From positions 14,085,040-14,149,039 of the forward strand of contig NC_064042.1 in NCBI RefSeq assembly GCF_932526225.1: 64,000 nt of DNA, written 5' to 3'. Shown here one piece after another: positions 19,271 through 28,880 of the stretch. The DNA comes from Nematostella vectensis. Taxonomy: Eukaryota; Cnidaria; Anthozoa; Actiniaria; Edwardsiidae. The position numbers and the translations under genes were made by a program. How positions within the stretch are numbered: position 1 is the first letter of the stretch; each line of letters begins with the position of its first letter. The notes under the pieces are model-generated. The model ran no database searches. It was not told the origin of the DNA and saw only the letters and a program-made list of their open reading frames with translations.

Positions 19271-20260
19271 ACTGCCGAAACTTTGCGCCAAAAACTCTGA
19301 TTAAAAGCGAAAGTGAAAGTGCTTAGCATACGGGAGTTCCCCGAATAGTTCGCAATCATGACCTCGACCAATCGTATAGGACTGTGAAGAGGGGGTTTCC
19401 CTGCTATCGCTACATGTACCTGACAATAACTGCTCTGTGCTCTTTGTAACGCAATCTGCTTAATCAATCGTCTTGTGCCAATCGTTCCAAGCAGCTCGAA
19501 ACAGGCAAATGTTTTACTATCTGCTCTTGTAACAGATCAAAATGGAATGCGAAAAGGGTTCGTTCCTCGGTTTTTCCTTTCACATTTGCGTAATGTGACG
19601 ATTAGTGCATTGTCGTTGTAGTCTTCTCGGTTTATTACAATGTATGCATGAATCTTTTAATTGGTTTTGGAAACACACTAATAAATATAGTTTTAGATAT
19701 ATCCTATCTGGCTTTGAGGGTACCATTGTTGTCTAATCCATTTGTTTTATTTAAAAACGATTTTGACGCACCGGTTTCCTTCAAAATATTATAAGATTTT
19801 GACAATGGAGAGTAGAAGTAGTATTTATGAAACTCATCGCCCCCTCGGTGCGCTTTCATCATTTTCTCATTATTTTTTCATTCAAGCAATGCTGAAATAT
19901 GCACAACCTGTTGATTTTTTCATTGTTGTGACATCTTGCAATGATCTGAGTAAGCACGCAGCTGCTTTGTCTCCTATTATCTTTGTTCTACAAAGGAGTT
20001 CTTTTGTCTCTATTCTTCTCGTTCTTTGTGTCGAGGTGCGGATATTGTTCATTTGCCCAATCAAATTGCAGCTTGTAAGAGCTGCGTACTGACCCAGAAG
20101 ATCTTGCGAGTCAAAATACCAAAATAGTATTCAATTGCGACACGGGACTAGTTGTAAATTATATTCACACACAATTGCTAGTTATTTGGCACAGCAAAAA
20201 ATCACCGTATCCACCCACGCCTATTGCCCATGTGAGTTTGATCATCAATAAAGGATCTGG

Positions 20261-20270
20261 GGGGTTCCCC
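20261..20270. promoter_or_regulatory. kappaB-type site GGGGTTCCCC
   Basis: This palindrome fits the Rel/NF-kappaB consensus GGGRNWYYCC. It lies between the divergent starts of the TRAF gene and the PDZ/beta-trefoil gene, about 1 kb from the former and 0.5 kb before the latter's first coding exon. It is a single site, so chance is possible. Confidence 0.45.
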
Positions 20271-20358
20271 TGTTGCACACGCCGCCACGGTACATCATGC
20301 GAAAACTAAAGTCGCTGTCACTTTTCCCAAACACGCTATTCTATTTTACTTCATGGAT

Positions 20359-20367
20359 TATAAAAAG
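20359..20367 (+). promoter_or_regulatory. TATA-like box
   Basis: TATAAAAAG on the plus strand, about 420 bp before the proposed first coding exon at 20787. It is about 90 bp after the kappaB-type site and is positioned to drive rightward transcription. Confidence 0.35.
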
Positions 20368-20510
20368 GAATCCCCTTGCGAGTGAAAATCGACCCGACCA
20401 TGTAGTCATAAAAGCATTCTGGGTCTTTCCCTAAGATACGTCGAAAGTGCACACGAAATCAAATCTAACTTCCTACAAAGCTATTTACTTCCTGTAATGA
20501 CGTGATTTAT

Positions 20511-20520
20511 GTGACGTCAC
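20511..20520. promoter_or_regulatory. CRE palindrome GTGACGTCAC
   Basis: It contains the full CREB/ATF octamer TGACGTCA. It is in the same intergenic region, probably 5' untranslated or proximal promoter DNA of the plus-strand gene. Confidence 0.45.
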
Positions 20521-20786
20521 ACGAGTGTTAAGTTTGGTTGAGGGCTTCGTCCTTAGTGTCATTCAAAGCTAAAAATTCATAGCGTATACACACGATAATT
20601 TAGTGCTCTTCGAAATCAAAACTCCAGGTGGAAAAAGGCAATAGTCTTAAGATTTCAGTGTCGAGAAGCATCTATCAGAGGAGTCTTATCGAAGGAAATG
20701 TAAGGGTATATACATTTAAACGTGTGTACACGCGAAATTCGTTCATGTTGATTTTCCTTCACATTGTTTTTATCTTACAGATTCAT

Positions 20787-20864
20787 ATGGAAAAGGAGAC
20801 TGGTATGGCAAGCAAAATAGGAAAAAAGTTTCGTAAATGGGCCTGTTTTGGAACTAAATCCCGG
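20787..20864 (+). CDS. PDZ/trefoil gene, probable first coding exon
   Basis: The acceptor ATCTTACAG lies six bases before the ATG. The donor CCCGG|GTAAGA ends in phase 0, compatible with the exon at 25647 or the microexon at 21619. It codes for 26 basic residues. Linkage to the later exons is by phase and proximity only. Confidence 0.5.
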
Positions 20865-23800
20865 GTAAGATATACTTCGATCTGTAGTTATTAAATTTCA
20901 CCCTTCTGACCTAGTTGGATATAGTCTACTACAAATAGCTTGTTAATCCATCACAACAAAAACAAATACGTTTATTTTATTTCTTAAGTGCTTATTCAGT
21001 TTGTTAGTTGAGGGTATTGGGCGAAGTATACTACAAAATGTGATTACAAAATGTATAGTATCCAAAATGTTTAGGTCACAAACCACAAAAGAGTACGTAG
21101 GTTTGACAACGTGCAATTTGCATAGTCATGGAAAATCTTTCCTTGCTATTACAGCGCTATTCTGATCATACTAAAACACTATTCAATATTTTAGTCACGC
21201 AAATGTGATTATTTAAGACAAAACAATATCTGAACGAACAATAAAGCTTATATGTGTATTTTTATTCTTGAATAAACCCCAACATTGAATATGGAAGTTA
21301 TTAGATAAACAATCATGCCTTCTAATCTTTTCCATCGAACACTTTTACAAGTTACTTTAGCATGTCTGAATTCTTAGTGAAAATATTGTATATCTAAATT
21401 GTAGCGTGGACCAGCAGTTCTTATTATTTCGATCTATGTAGCCGTCTCCTCGTGGAGTAAATTGCTTTCAGTTATTTTTCCCTCAGTCACGTCTCCTTGT
21501 ACAAGTGATTTCGGTTTAAAATAATACCGGAATCGCTTTCAAAAACGACTTTAATGCTTAATAATAAAACAACAAGCTTATTTTATTTTCTTGTATTTAT
21601 TTTTTATTTGATTTACAGAACCCTCACGTTCACCATAATGGTGAGGTTTTGTGTTTTGACATCGAAGGAAACCGTTTGTCTCCATTAAACACATTAGAGA
21701 TAAATATAGAATCAATTTGTATAAAACAACATCTTTGCTAAGAAAATACGCTCCTAATGTTTTTCTTATGATTATTGATGTTTAAAATATTTTCGATTTT
21801 TTCCCAAAATTAAAAAATATATATATATTCACCTATTTCAAAAAACGTTGCCAGTGCAGCAAACGTCAAATGACGATTGACCAATGGCAGTTCTACGGCC
21901 GAAAGGACACATGGATCCCAAAATACACATTCCATATTTAGAAAAATAGAAATAAAACATACGAATATCCATTTAATTTAATCAATATACGATTCTGGCA
22001 TTGTTTGAGTTTACTTATCACCTTTATTTTTACAAATAATTACTACCCTTTCGGTCGTAAAACATCCATTTGGCAATCGCCATTCGCCGTTTGCGCTGAC
22101 AACCTTTATTGAACGAAAATGCAATAAAAATATTGTAATGCTATCATGTCACAAAAAGATAGAATTTCGTGTCTTCAGCTATCGCGGGATTTACATAATT
22201 ATTGGATGCAGTTCAAGTAAATGCATGTGTGACGATATAGATTGCATTGCACGGCTAAATTATATGTTTTGCCTACTTAAAATTATTTATTTTATTCGGG
22301 TTTTCCACTCAAAACCGTTAGCGTGTAGAATTATGGCAGATGCTTTCAGCCGAACGTTTAATTTCCGTCTCTTTTGAGACGGAAATTCCATCATATTATG
22401 ATTGTTAATCGACCTCTTCCGTTTTAAGACTTCCGGGTGGGCGAGTCAAAACACCGGAAGTTGGGGACACTCGTTCTGGATGGATAGCAAGACCTTTACT
22501 TTCTTGTCACGTTTTTCGATGATTTCTTTTTCTTTCAAAGAAGTATCCACGAATATTTAAATAAAAAATAAATTAGACACTATGCATAACGCTAGTTCAA
22601 GCATTTGAACGTTTTATAATTTGTTTTGAATAACACAACAAAACATCTCTTCGATTCCGTCGTGTAGACGCGGATGTAAAGAAAGCATGCAGATATTAAA
22701 ACAATGTATTGGGGGATGGGGGGGGGGGGGGGTAGGGGGTGTTGGACGTTGGACGTTTGAGAAGTTGTGTCGTCGAGGGCTTTCGCGAGAAAACATAACA
22801 AGCTATGTTTCGCGATCGGCACGAACAGATGTAAAGAAAGCATGCAGATATTAAAACAATGTATTGGGGGGTGGGGGGGGTAGGGGGTGTTGGACGTTGG
22901 ACGTTTGAGAAGTTGTGTCGTCGAGGGCTTTCGCGAGAAAACATAACAAGCTATGTTTCGCGATCGGCACGAACAGATGTAAAGAAAGCATGCAGATATT
23001 AAAACAATGTATTGGGGGATGGGGGGGGGGGGGGGGTAGCTGGTGTTGGACGTTGGACGTTGGAGAAGTTATGTCGTCGAGGGCTTTCGCGAGAAAACAT
23101 AACAAGCTATGTTTCGCGATCGGAACTTACAAAGAGCAAAAATCTTATTGTTATTATTATTCGTTCTGTCCTTGCTTGTGTTGTTAGCTCTAATGTGGCC
23201 TGGGCCGTCAGCTCCGTCATCAGCTAAAGATAACCGTGCAATGTGTTGTTTCGCCGTTTTCGTTTTAAGACATATGGCCTCACTCCCAATTTTTTTACAT
23301 ACATCACAAATAAGTGATCAGGAAATTACTTGTAGGATTTTATGAAAAAAAAATAATGTAGAATAAAAGCAACTCATGGGACAGCCAAAAGTGTAATACA
23401 GGTTTTAAATTTAATTTACTAGATTGGCTTTTTAACACATTGTATTTCTTAAGTGTTTTGAGGGTTGCCACAAAATTACTATAGTTGATTTGGGCGCATA
23501 ATACGGTGCAGTGTATCACTACTGCCTTTACCGCTTCGTATGTCTCATTTTGATTAGTATAAATTTTTTGATTAGTCTAGTTGTAGCTAATTTTATAGGC
23601 AAGTAGGCGAGCAAGCGTTTTAGCATTTTCGAGAATTCCCATTTTTTCTTCTCTTTACGACGTTTTGGAAGAAAAAACATAATTAAGAATTTAAATTATA
23701 GCCCCGCCCAATATTTACTACATCCTCTTGACATACGTAAATTTTTATTTTTTTAAATTTTTTTTTTCGCAATGAATTTTATCACTTTAGAGAATTGCGT

Positions 23801-24312
23801 GGCGCCAAAAAGTAGTGCTAGCCCTCAAAGGTACAACAAAATGACAGCCAAACTTGCACCAGTTTTAAATCTGTCGCTGTTGCTTCCGACAAGCTATCAT
23901 ATCCAATCTCTCTTTGTAAGTAAAATACGGCGTCTTGACATAAGCTTTGATCAATTGAACTGCTGTTTTGCGACAATATTTAGGACTTCAAGATTTCAAA
24001 AGCATTTGCAGTTTCTTATAGGAACAGGTTTTTGGCCGAACAATGCACACCCTAATCGTATTTCGATATTTTTACATATGATGAGTGTGATAAGCAAAAT
24101 GTGTTGTCATGCCTAGGAAACTCTTTTAAGGCTCTTGTCTTCTTTCTCTGCGTCATTGCAGATAGGATCTCGACAACGTTTTTGCTTGGAGGTTTTCGAA
24201 AGGTTAAGAAAAAGATGTTTAATCAATCGAGAATTAAGAATTATTAAAAAACTATCACCTCAGAGTATATCTCCACATTATCACTACGGGTTTTCTTAAT
24301 TAATTAATTAAT

Positions 24313-24367
<55 letters not shown>

Positions 24368-24384
24368 CTTATTTACTTATTTAC

Positions 24385-24471
<87 letters not shown>

Positions 24472-27400
24472 TGTGGTCAATGAATGTCTCCTTTGTCCTG
24501 TAAGAAACATTTTTTTATCAATCAACATCTGCTATTTTTAGGATGAAAAGTATTTGGACGGCAAAGATGAAATATTAGATTTTGGCGTAACGAAAAGAGA
24601 AATAACTATTCCAAAAGATAAAGGAGCTGTCATTTGAAATCAAGAGAAGTTTGCCAGGAAAGATTATCCGTCAACTCACTTAACACTAGTGTTTTAAGAT
24701 GCGTAGTTTATGACGCTTGCCTCTTACTCGAAAATCCTATTACATCAGATTTTATCCACTCGGTTCTTATTGAGAACAATCAAGCCTCACTAGAAGGATA
24801 AAATAACACTCGATATGAAGGCATTATAGCACTTAAGTTAAGCCTAAATAGACAAAACAAAATTGAAATATTTAATGAGGAAAATCAGTTGCAACAGGGA
24901 TAATTTGTCACTAAGGGGGCAGTCTTATTAATCCGGGGTAGGGGGGGGGCTGGGGCGAAACATGGCCAGAGTAAACGAAAGATAGATCGAATTAGCGAGA
25001 CGTTTGACCTCGAGCTATTCAAGTGAACACGTTGTACTCGAGAATCCGTTGATGGATAACATAGCTGAATCCCTGTATCTGAAAACCATGTAAGTGTCAA
25101 CATGGATGCAGCTTTCCAAACTTCGTAACAGCTTATTTACTTGTTTATTTGGTACCCATAAAGCACTGCACACATTGATTTTCCGAGTGCAGCCTAATTT
25201 GGGCAAGTGGTCTGTAAAAGAAAGCAAAACATCGGTGCTTCCCTCCCCTTTCACCCCAGTCTCCTCCGGCCACACGCTCCGATTTCTTCTCGCCCACGGA
25301 CCCCCCCCCCCCCCCCCCCCCCCCCCCGGCTACGGGCCTGATTCGAGATATCCGAACTTTAAAGCGTTGTTACTGCCTCTCGATTACGTAACAATTTCCG
25401 ATAATTTTTAACGGAAAAAACGCAAAAATATTTCACAATTGTAAAAGCAGCGTGTCTATTGGAAGATTTCTTTAAGGGTGTGACTGATAATTTAGTGCGG
25501 ACGGCGTATAAAATAGCGCGGATTCTAAAAGATTCTTTTATTTCTTGTCGGTTGAGGTTTCTGTTGGCCCTCCGGAAGTAGACTGGTGGCAACACCGCTT
25601 CAATAAGCGGGTTCTACTTTATTTATTTGTCACCTTGTATTCGCAGGGTGAAGCGTACCGCAATCAGCCACGTATCTTCGTGACCGAGTGCCCAAGCCCG
25701 ACGACCCCGCCCTCATCCCGCTCAAACTCCAGCAGCTCAGCCTACGAGGAAGAAGAGACGGCGGAGATCTCCATCCGCACGGGGGGCAAGATACACCCAA
25801 TGGGAATGAAGATCACCCCTCGGTACAGATGCGATCATTTCAGACCAGGTGACGGCCGACATGCTATGATCTCTGTCGCTCATGTAGAGGTCGGTTTGTT
25901 CGCGCATGGATTTGGTTTGAGGTGAGTTGGTTGAACAAGAAATGTTCTAATGGCTTTCTTTCCATTGTGTGGCGTTGTCGCCAATGTAGTAGTCAGACCA
26001 GGTGACGGCCGACATGCTATGATCTCTGTCGCTCATGTAGAGGTCGGTTTGTTCGCGAATAGCTTCGGTTTAAGGTGAGCTGGTTGCATGAGAAATGCAC
26101 TTTAGTGTTGTTTGATGTGCTTGGGTACAACAATCTAAATCTCTCGCGCAAGGATTTGCCTTGAGACTCGTGGGTAAACCTGTTCATTGGATGAACTTCA
26201 TATTCTCCCCTAAAGCTACTTAATAGTTTGTTTATAATGTTTTTTTTTTATTTCCAGACCGGGGGATGTCATCCATAAAGTGAATGACAGGGAATGCTCT
26301 GGAGTGCAAGATACGAAGAACATATTTTGGAGTGTGAATAGCACCGACCTTAGATTGGTAAGTTGAAACCTTGCCTTTATCCTAGTCCCCAGCGCTCTGG
26401 CTTTTACACTGATTGGGTTCTGTGGTTGTTACGAGCTTGGACGTCACAAGGAACGAGAGCACGTCACAGGCCCCACGCTGTCGCACGTATCATCTCCTAG
26501 CACAGGAAACTCTGCAAGAAAGACTACCCTCCCTTGATTGTTGCTCAAGAACTTTCGTAACGACGTCGTAACGACGTAACGACGTCTAGCTTTAGACGTA
26601 ATAGCTTCATTAGACCTGAAAGGAGGGGGTTCCGGGTCCCCTGGCCACGCCCCTGACCACGCCCCTGGTCGCTGTCTATGTTTGACGGGACTGGCTGGCG
26701 ACTTTAGCAGTTTAAAAGAGAGCTTGCATGCAATCTTAAGCCCCATCTACTACAATAACAATTTTTAGTTGGCAACTATATTTGTTGGCATCTACACGTT
26801 AGTAATTTTTCATGTGTGACAATTTTTAATTGCCGAAAAAAAGCAAACCTGCTACCTTTTGAGCAACTATAGTTGCAACATAAACATAAAAATTGTTAGT
26901 GTAGATGAGGCTTAAAAAAACCCTCATTTTCTCTCGTAGGAAATTCTTAGAAAAGTAAAGGATCACAGAACGGGAAAAACAGAGTTGAAGAAAATGATCA
27001 TTGGCAACAATAGCGACGGTAAGGATTCGATACTTTGCTAGACACATGATAAAACGATGGCATTCTTTTAATAGCGTGCGCAAACGTTATTGATTCTTTC
27101 GTACGTAACTGTGGATCTATATTTTCCGGATTAAAACAGCCAACAGTTTTCATTTAATTGAGAGTTTTCTATTAATCAGTCGGTCGGTTGGTCGCTCGGT
27201 AAAGCACAGCCACTTAAGTGCAGTCATTTTTACGCAAGTTCTAGCGAGTGTGGAGCAGTGTGCTTATGTTAGGTTTTTCTTTATCGTCAGTATCCACACT
27301 GGAGATCATACAAGTAGTGGAGGTCGAGTCTTCTTGGTCCTTGAGCGGCCCCGAGACGTTTCTCCACACAGGGGACCCACGAAGAGTGTACTTGCAGTTT

Positions 27401-28433
27401 AACTGTACTGACTACCCCACTGTCATATACGACGAGCACCAGGGGCTGGTTCTAGACGACCATCTAGCAATACAAGAAAGTACGTTCACGGTTTATGATG
27501 TTTGTTTCGCAGCTCCTTTAATGCCTGGTTACTGTCTTGGTCCTTACTGTTTAACCTATGTAAATAATACTTTTGGAACTAATAAACGGTTCGTAGCCCG
27601 TCTGTAACCAGTTTATAGCCTGTTTGTCATTTTGTAACCTGTTTGTAACCAGTTTACTCTTTACCAATATCTTGCTTTGTTTCAGGTCAAGGGCGGGCGT
27701 TGTTCAAGATGCATATCTATGAATCGTTGTCGTGCGACGCTGGCATAACTGTTATCCTGCAACATGAAGCGAGTGGCAGATGCGTGGCGGTCGTCAATGA
27801 GTCGGTCATAATGATGGTAAGACTGACAAACAGCCAGCCTGAAGGAAGGTCAGACAGACAGGCAGGCAGAAAGGCAGATGAATGACAGACAAATAGACGG
27901 ACAGACAGACATTGAGGTAGACCAAAACACAGATGAATGGCAGACAAACAGACGGAGGGACAGATATACAGGCAGATCAAAAGACAGTTGTAAACAATAG
28001 TTTCTCCTCTCTCCTCACTCATTTTTTTCTAGGAAGAACCTTAAATAGTTTCTGGGCCTCTCTCCTCACTCATTTTTTCCTAGGAAGATCCTTAAATAGT
28101 TTCTCGGCCTCTCTCCTCACTCATTTATTCAAGCTGTACTGATTGTTGTCTCTTTGTCTATAGGAACCTGTGGATCTTGAAATGGTGACGAGTGAGCACA
28201 GCGCGTTCCTGTTCAAGATGCATATCCCTGAAGGTCAACCAAGCTGTAATTGCACCTTCCGCTCCCTTGTACAAGCACATGACGGCAAAGCCCTCTACCT
28301 CGGCTTCCAGGCCTACGGGGGACGAGTCGAGGGGTCCGCCATCGCCGTCCATGTGAACGAGCAGAGAGTGAATGGACACGTCCTCGAGTCACCACAACGC
28401 AATGAAGTCTTGTTCACACTTATAAAGGCATGA
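20787..28433 (+). CDS. Leaderless protein: PDZ-like domain plus beta-trefoil (IL-1/FGF-type) domain
   Basis: Splice sites and phases join exons 20787-20864, 25647-25921, 26258-26357, 26940-27018, 27291-27479, 27686-27816 and 28164-28433, giving about 373 residues. Three weaker phase-compatible small exons (21619-21640, 24162-24202, 24542-24586) would add 36. The N-terminus has no signal peptide (MEKETGMASKIGKKFRKW). A Ser/Pro/Glu-rich linker follows. A PDZ-like unit at about 65-160 shows VAHVEVGLFAHGFGLR and PGDVIHKVND. The C-terminal ~180 residues are beta-rich with an internal echo (ALFKMHIYES and FLFKMHIPEG), HQGLVLDDHLAIQE, GKALYLGFQAYGG and EVLFTLIKA at the end. Strand spacing and length suit a beta-trefoil of the interleukin-1 or FGF kind; leaderless secretion is known for IL-1. 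The gene model is firm from 25647 on. The trefoil identity is my inference from pattern. Confidence 0.6.
21619..21640 (+). CDS. Possible 22-nt microexon
   Basis: TTTACAG precedes it and GTGAGG follows. Phase 0 in, phase 1 out. It encodes NPHVHHN plus one base. Weak without transcript support. Confidence 0.25.
22673..23125. repeat. Three tandem ~150-bp repeats with poly-G
   Basis: The unit starts GATGTAAAGAAAGCATGCAG at 22673, 22828 and 22976. Each contains a G-run of variable length, GTTGGACGTTGGACGTT and TCGTCGAGGGCTTTCGCGAG. It lies in an intron or spacer of the PDZ/trefoil gene. It is non-coding. Confidence 0.85.
24162..24202 (+). CDS. Possible 41-nt exon
   Basis: Acceptor CATTGCAG, donor GAAAG|GTTAAG. 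Phase 1 in, phase 0 out, open. Weak without transcript support. Confidence 0.25.
24296..24471. repeat. (TTTA)n microsatellite
   Basis: About 176 bases of ATTT/TTTA units with a few TTAC variants. Confidence 0.95.
24542..24586 (+). CDS. Possible 45-nt exon (or terminal exon to 24638)
   Basis: The acceptor is ATTTTTAG. The frame reads DEKYLDGKDEILDFG to a weak donor GGC|GTAACG in phase 0. If not spliced, it continues to a TGA at 24636-24638 and would end a short alternative product. Confidence 0.3.
24895..25590. repeat. Interspersed repeat fragments with a long poly-C tract
   Basis: 24895-25200 matches, diverged, 58240-58470 (shared ACTCGAGAATCC, GCACTGC and CTCCGAGTGCAACC-like words). 25301-25327 is a C-run followed by GGCTACGGGCCTGA, the end motif of the MITE family at 44898-45252. 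25437-25590 matches 48121-48272. Confidence 0.6.
25647..25921 (+). CDS. PDZ/trefoil gene, linker and first half of PDZ-like domain
   Basis: Acceptor TTCGCAG, donor TTGAG|GTGAGT, phase 0 in and phase 2 out. It encodes a Ser/Pro/Glu-rich stretch, then MGMKITPRYR and the VEVG strand. Confidence 0.75.
25997..26074 (+). CDS. Duplicated cassette exon of the PDZ-like domain
   Basis: This is a near-copy of 25844-25921, 78 bases long, with its own acceptor (TAGTCAG) and donor (TTAAG|GTGAGC). It is phase 2 at both ends and open throughout. It could be spliced in addition to the normal exon, or (if an internal site of the first copy is used) in place of part of it. The changed residues are at the end (ANSFGL for AHGFGL). 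Confidence 0.5.
26258..26357 (+). CDS. PDZ/trefoil gene, second half of PDZ-like domain
   Basis: Acceptor TTTCCAG, donor TTG|GTAAGT, phase 2 in and phase 0 out. It encodes PGDVIHKVNDRECSGVQD and ends STDLRL, the last strand of a PDZ-like fold. Confidence 0.78.
26940..27018 (+). CDS. PDZ/trefoil gene, linker exon
   Basis: Acceptor CTCGTAG, donor GACG|GTAAGG, phase 0 in and phase 1 out. It encodes a basic stretch EILRKVKDHRTGKTELKKM. Confidence 0.75.
27291..27479 (+). CDS. PDZ/trefoil gene, beta-trefoil exon 1
   Basis: Acceptor ATCGTCAG, donor GAAA|GTACGT, phase 1 in and out. It contains RRVYLQFNCTDYPTVIYDE and GLVLDDHLAIQE. Confidence 0.78.
27686..27816 (+). CDS. PDZ/trefoil gene, beta-trefoil exon 2
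   Basis: Acceptor TGTTTCAG, donor ATGATG|GTAAGA, phase 1 in and phase 0 out. It contains ALFKMHIYES and ITVILQHEASGRCVAVVNES. Confidence 0.8.
28164..28433 (+). CDS. PDZ/trefoil gene, terminal beta-trefoil exon
   Basis: The acceptor is TCTATAG, phase 0, and the stop TGA is at 28431-28433. It contains AFLFKMHIPEG, CTFRSLVQAHDGKALYLGF and EVLFTLIKA. Confidence 0.82.
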   Translation, partial: EPVDLEMVTSEHSAFLFKMHIPEGQPSCNCTFRSLVQAHDGKALYLGFQAYGGRVEGSAIAVHVNEQRVNGHVLESPQRNEVLFTLIKA

Positions 28434-28880
28434 AGGCTGCACAAATCACTGAAGTCTGGTTCACCGTATAGAGGCATGAAGTCTGCACACAAGTCATAAA
28501 GTCTTGTCCACACGTGTAAAGGAATGAAGTCTGCACAAGTCATAAAGTCTTGTCCACAAACTCGTGAAGTCTGCACAAGTATGGAGTCTGGTTCACACGT
28601 ACAGAGGCATGAAGCATTCACAAGTCAATGAAGTCGGGTTCACACATAAAGAGGCATGAACTCTTGTCGTTTTCACAAGCAATGAAGTCTTGTTCACACG
28701 CATATGACGCATATAGAAATAAAGTCTCAACAAATCCTAGGCATAAAGAAAGCTGGAAAATGTGATGTCGGGTACACACGCATAGTGTCATAAAGTCTGC
28801 AATAAAGTCTTGTTCACACTAATAGACGTGAACCACAGCTAAGAGTCTGCACAAGACTAGAGGTAAATAGATATAATAGA
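28390..28880. repeat. Degenerate minisatellite seeded by the last exon
   Basis: Units of about 45 bp carry AATGAAGTCTTGTTCACAC, ATAAAGGCATGAAG and TCTGCACAAGTC. The first unit is the end of the coding sequence itself, including the stop codon (28398-28433). Later units diverge. Confidence 0.75.
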
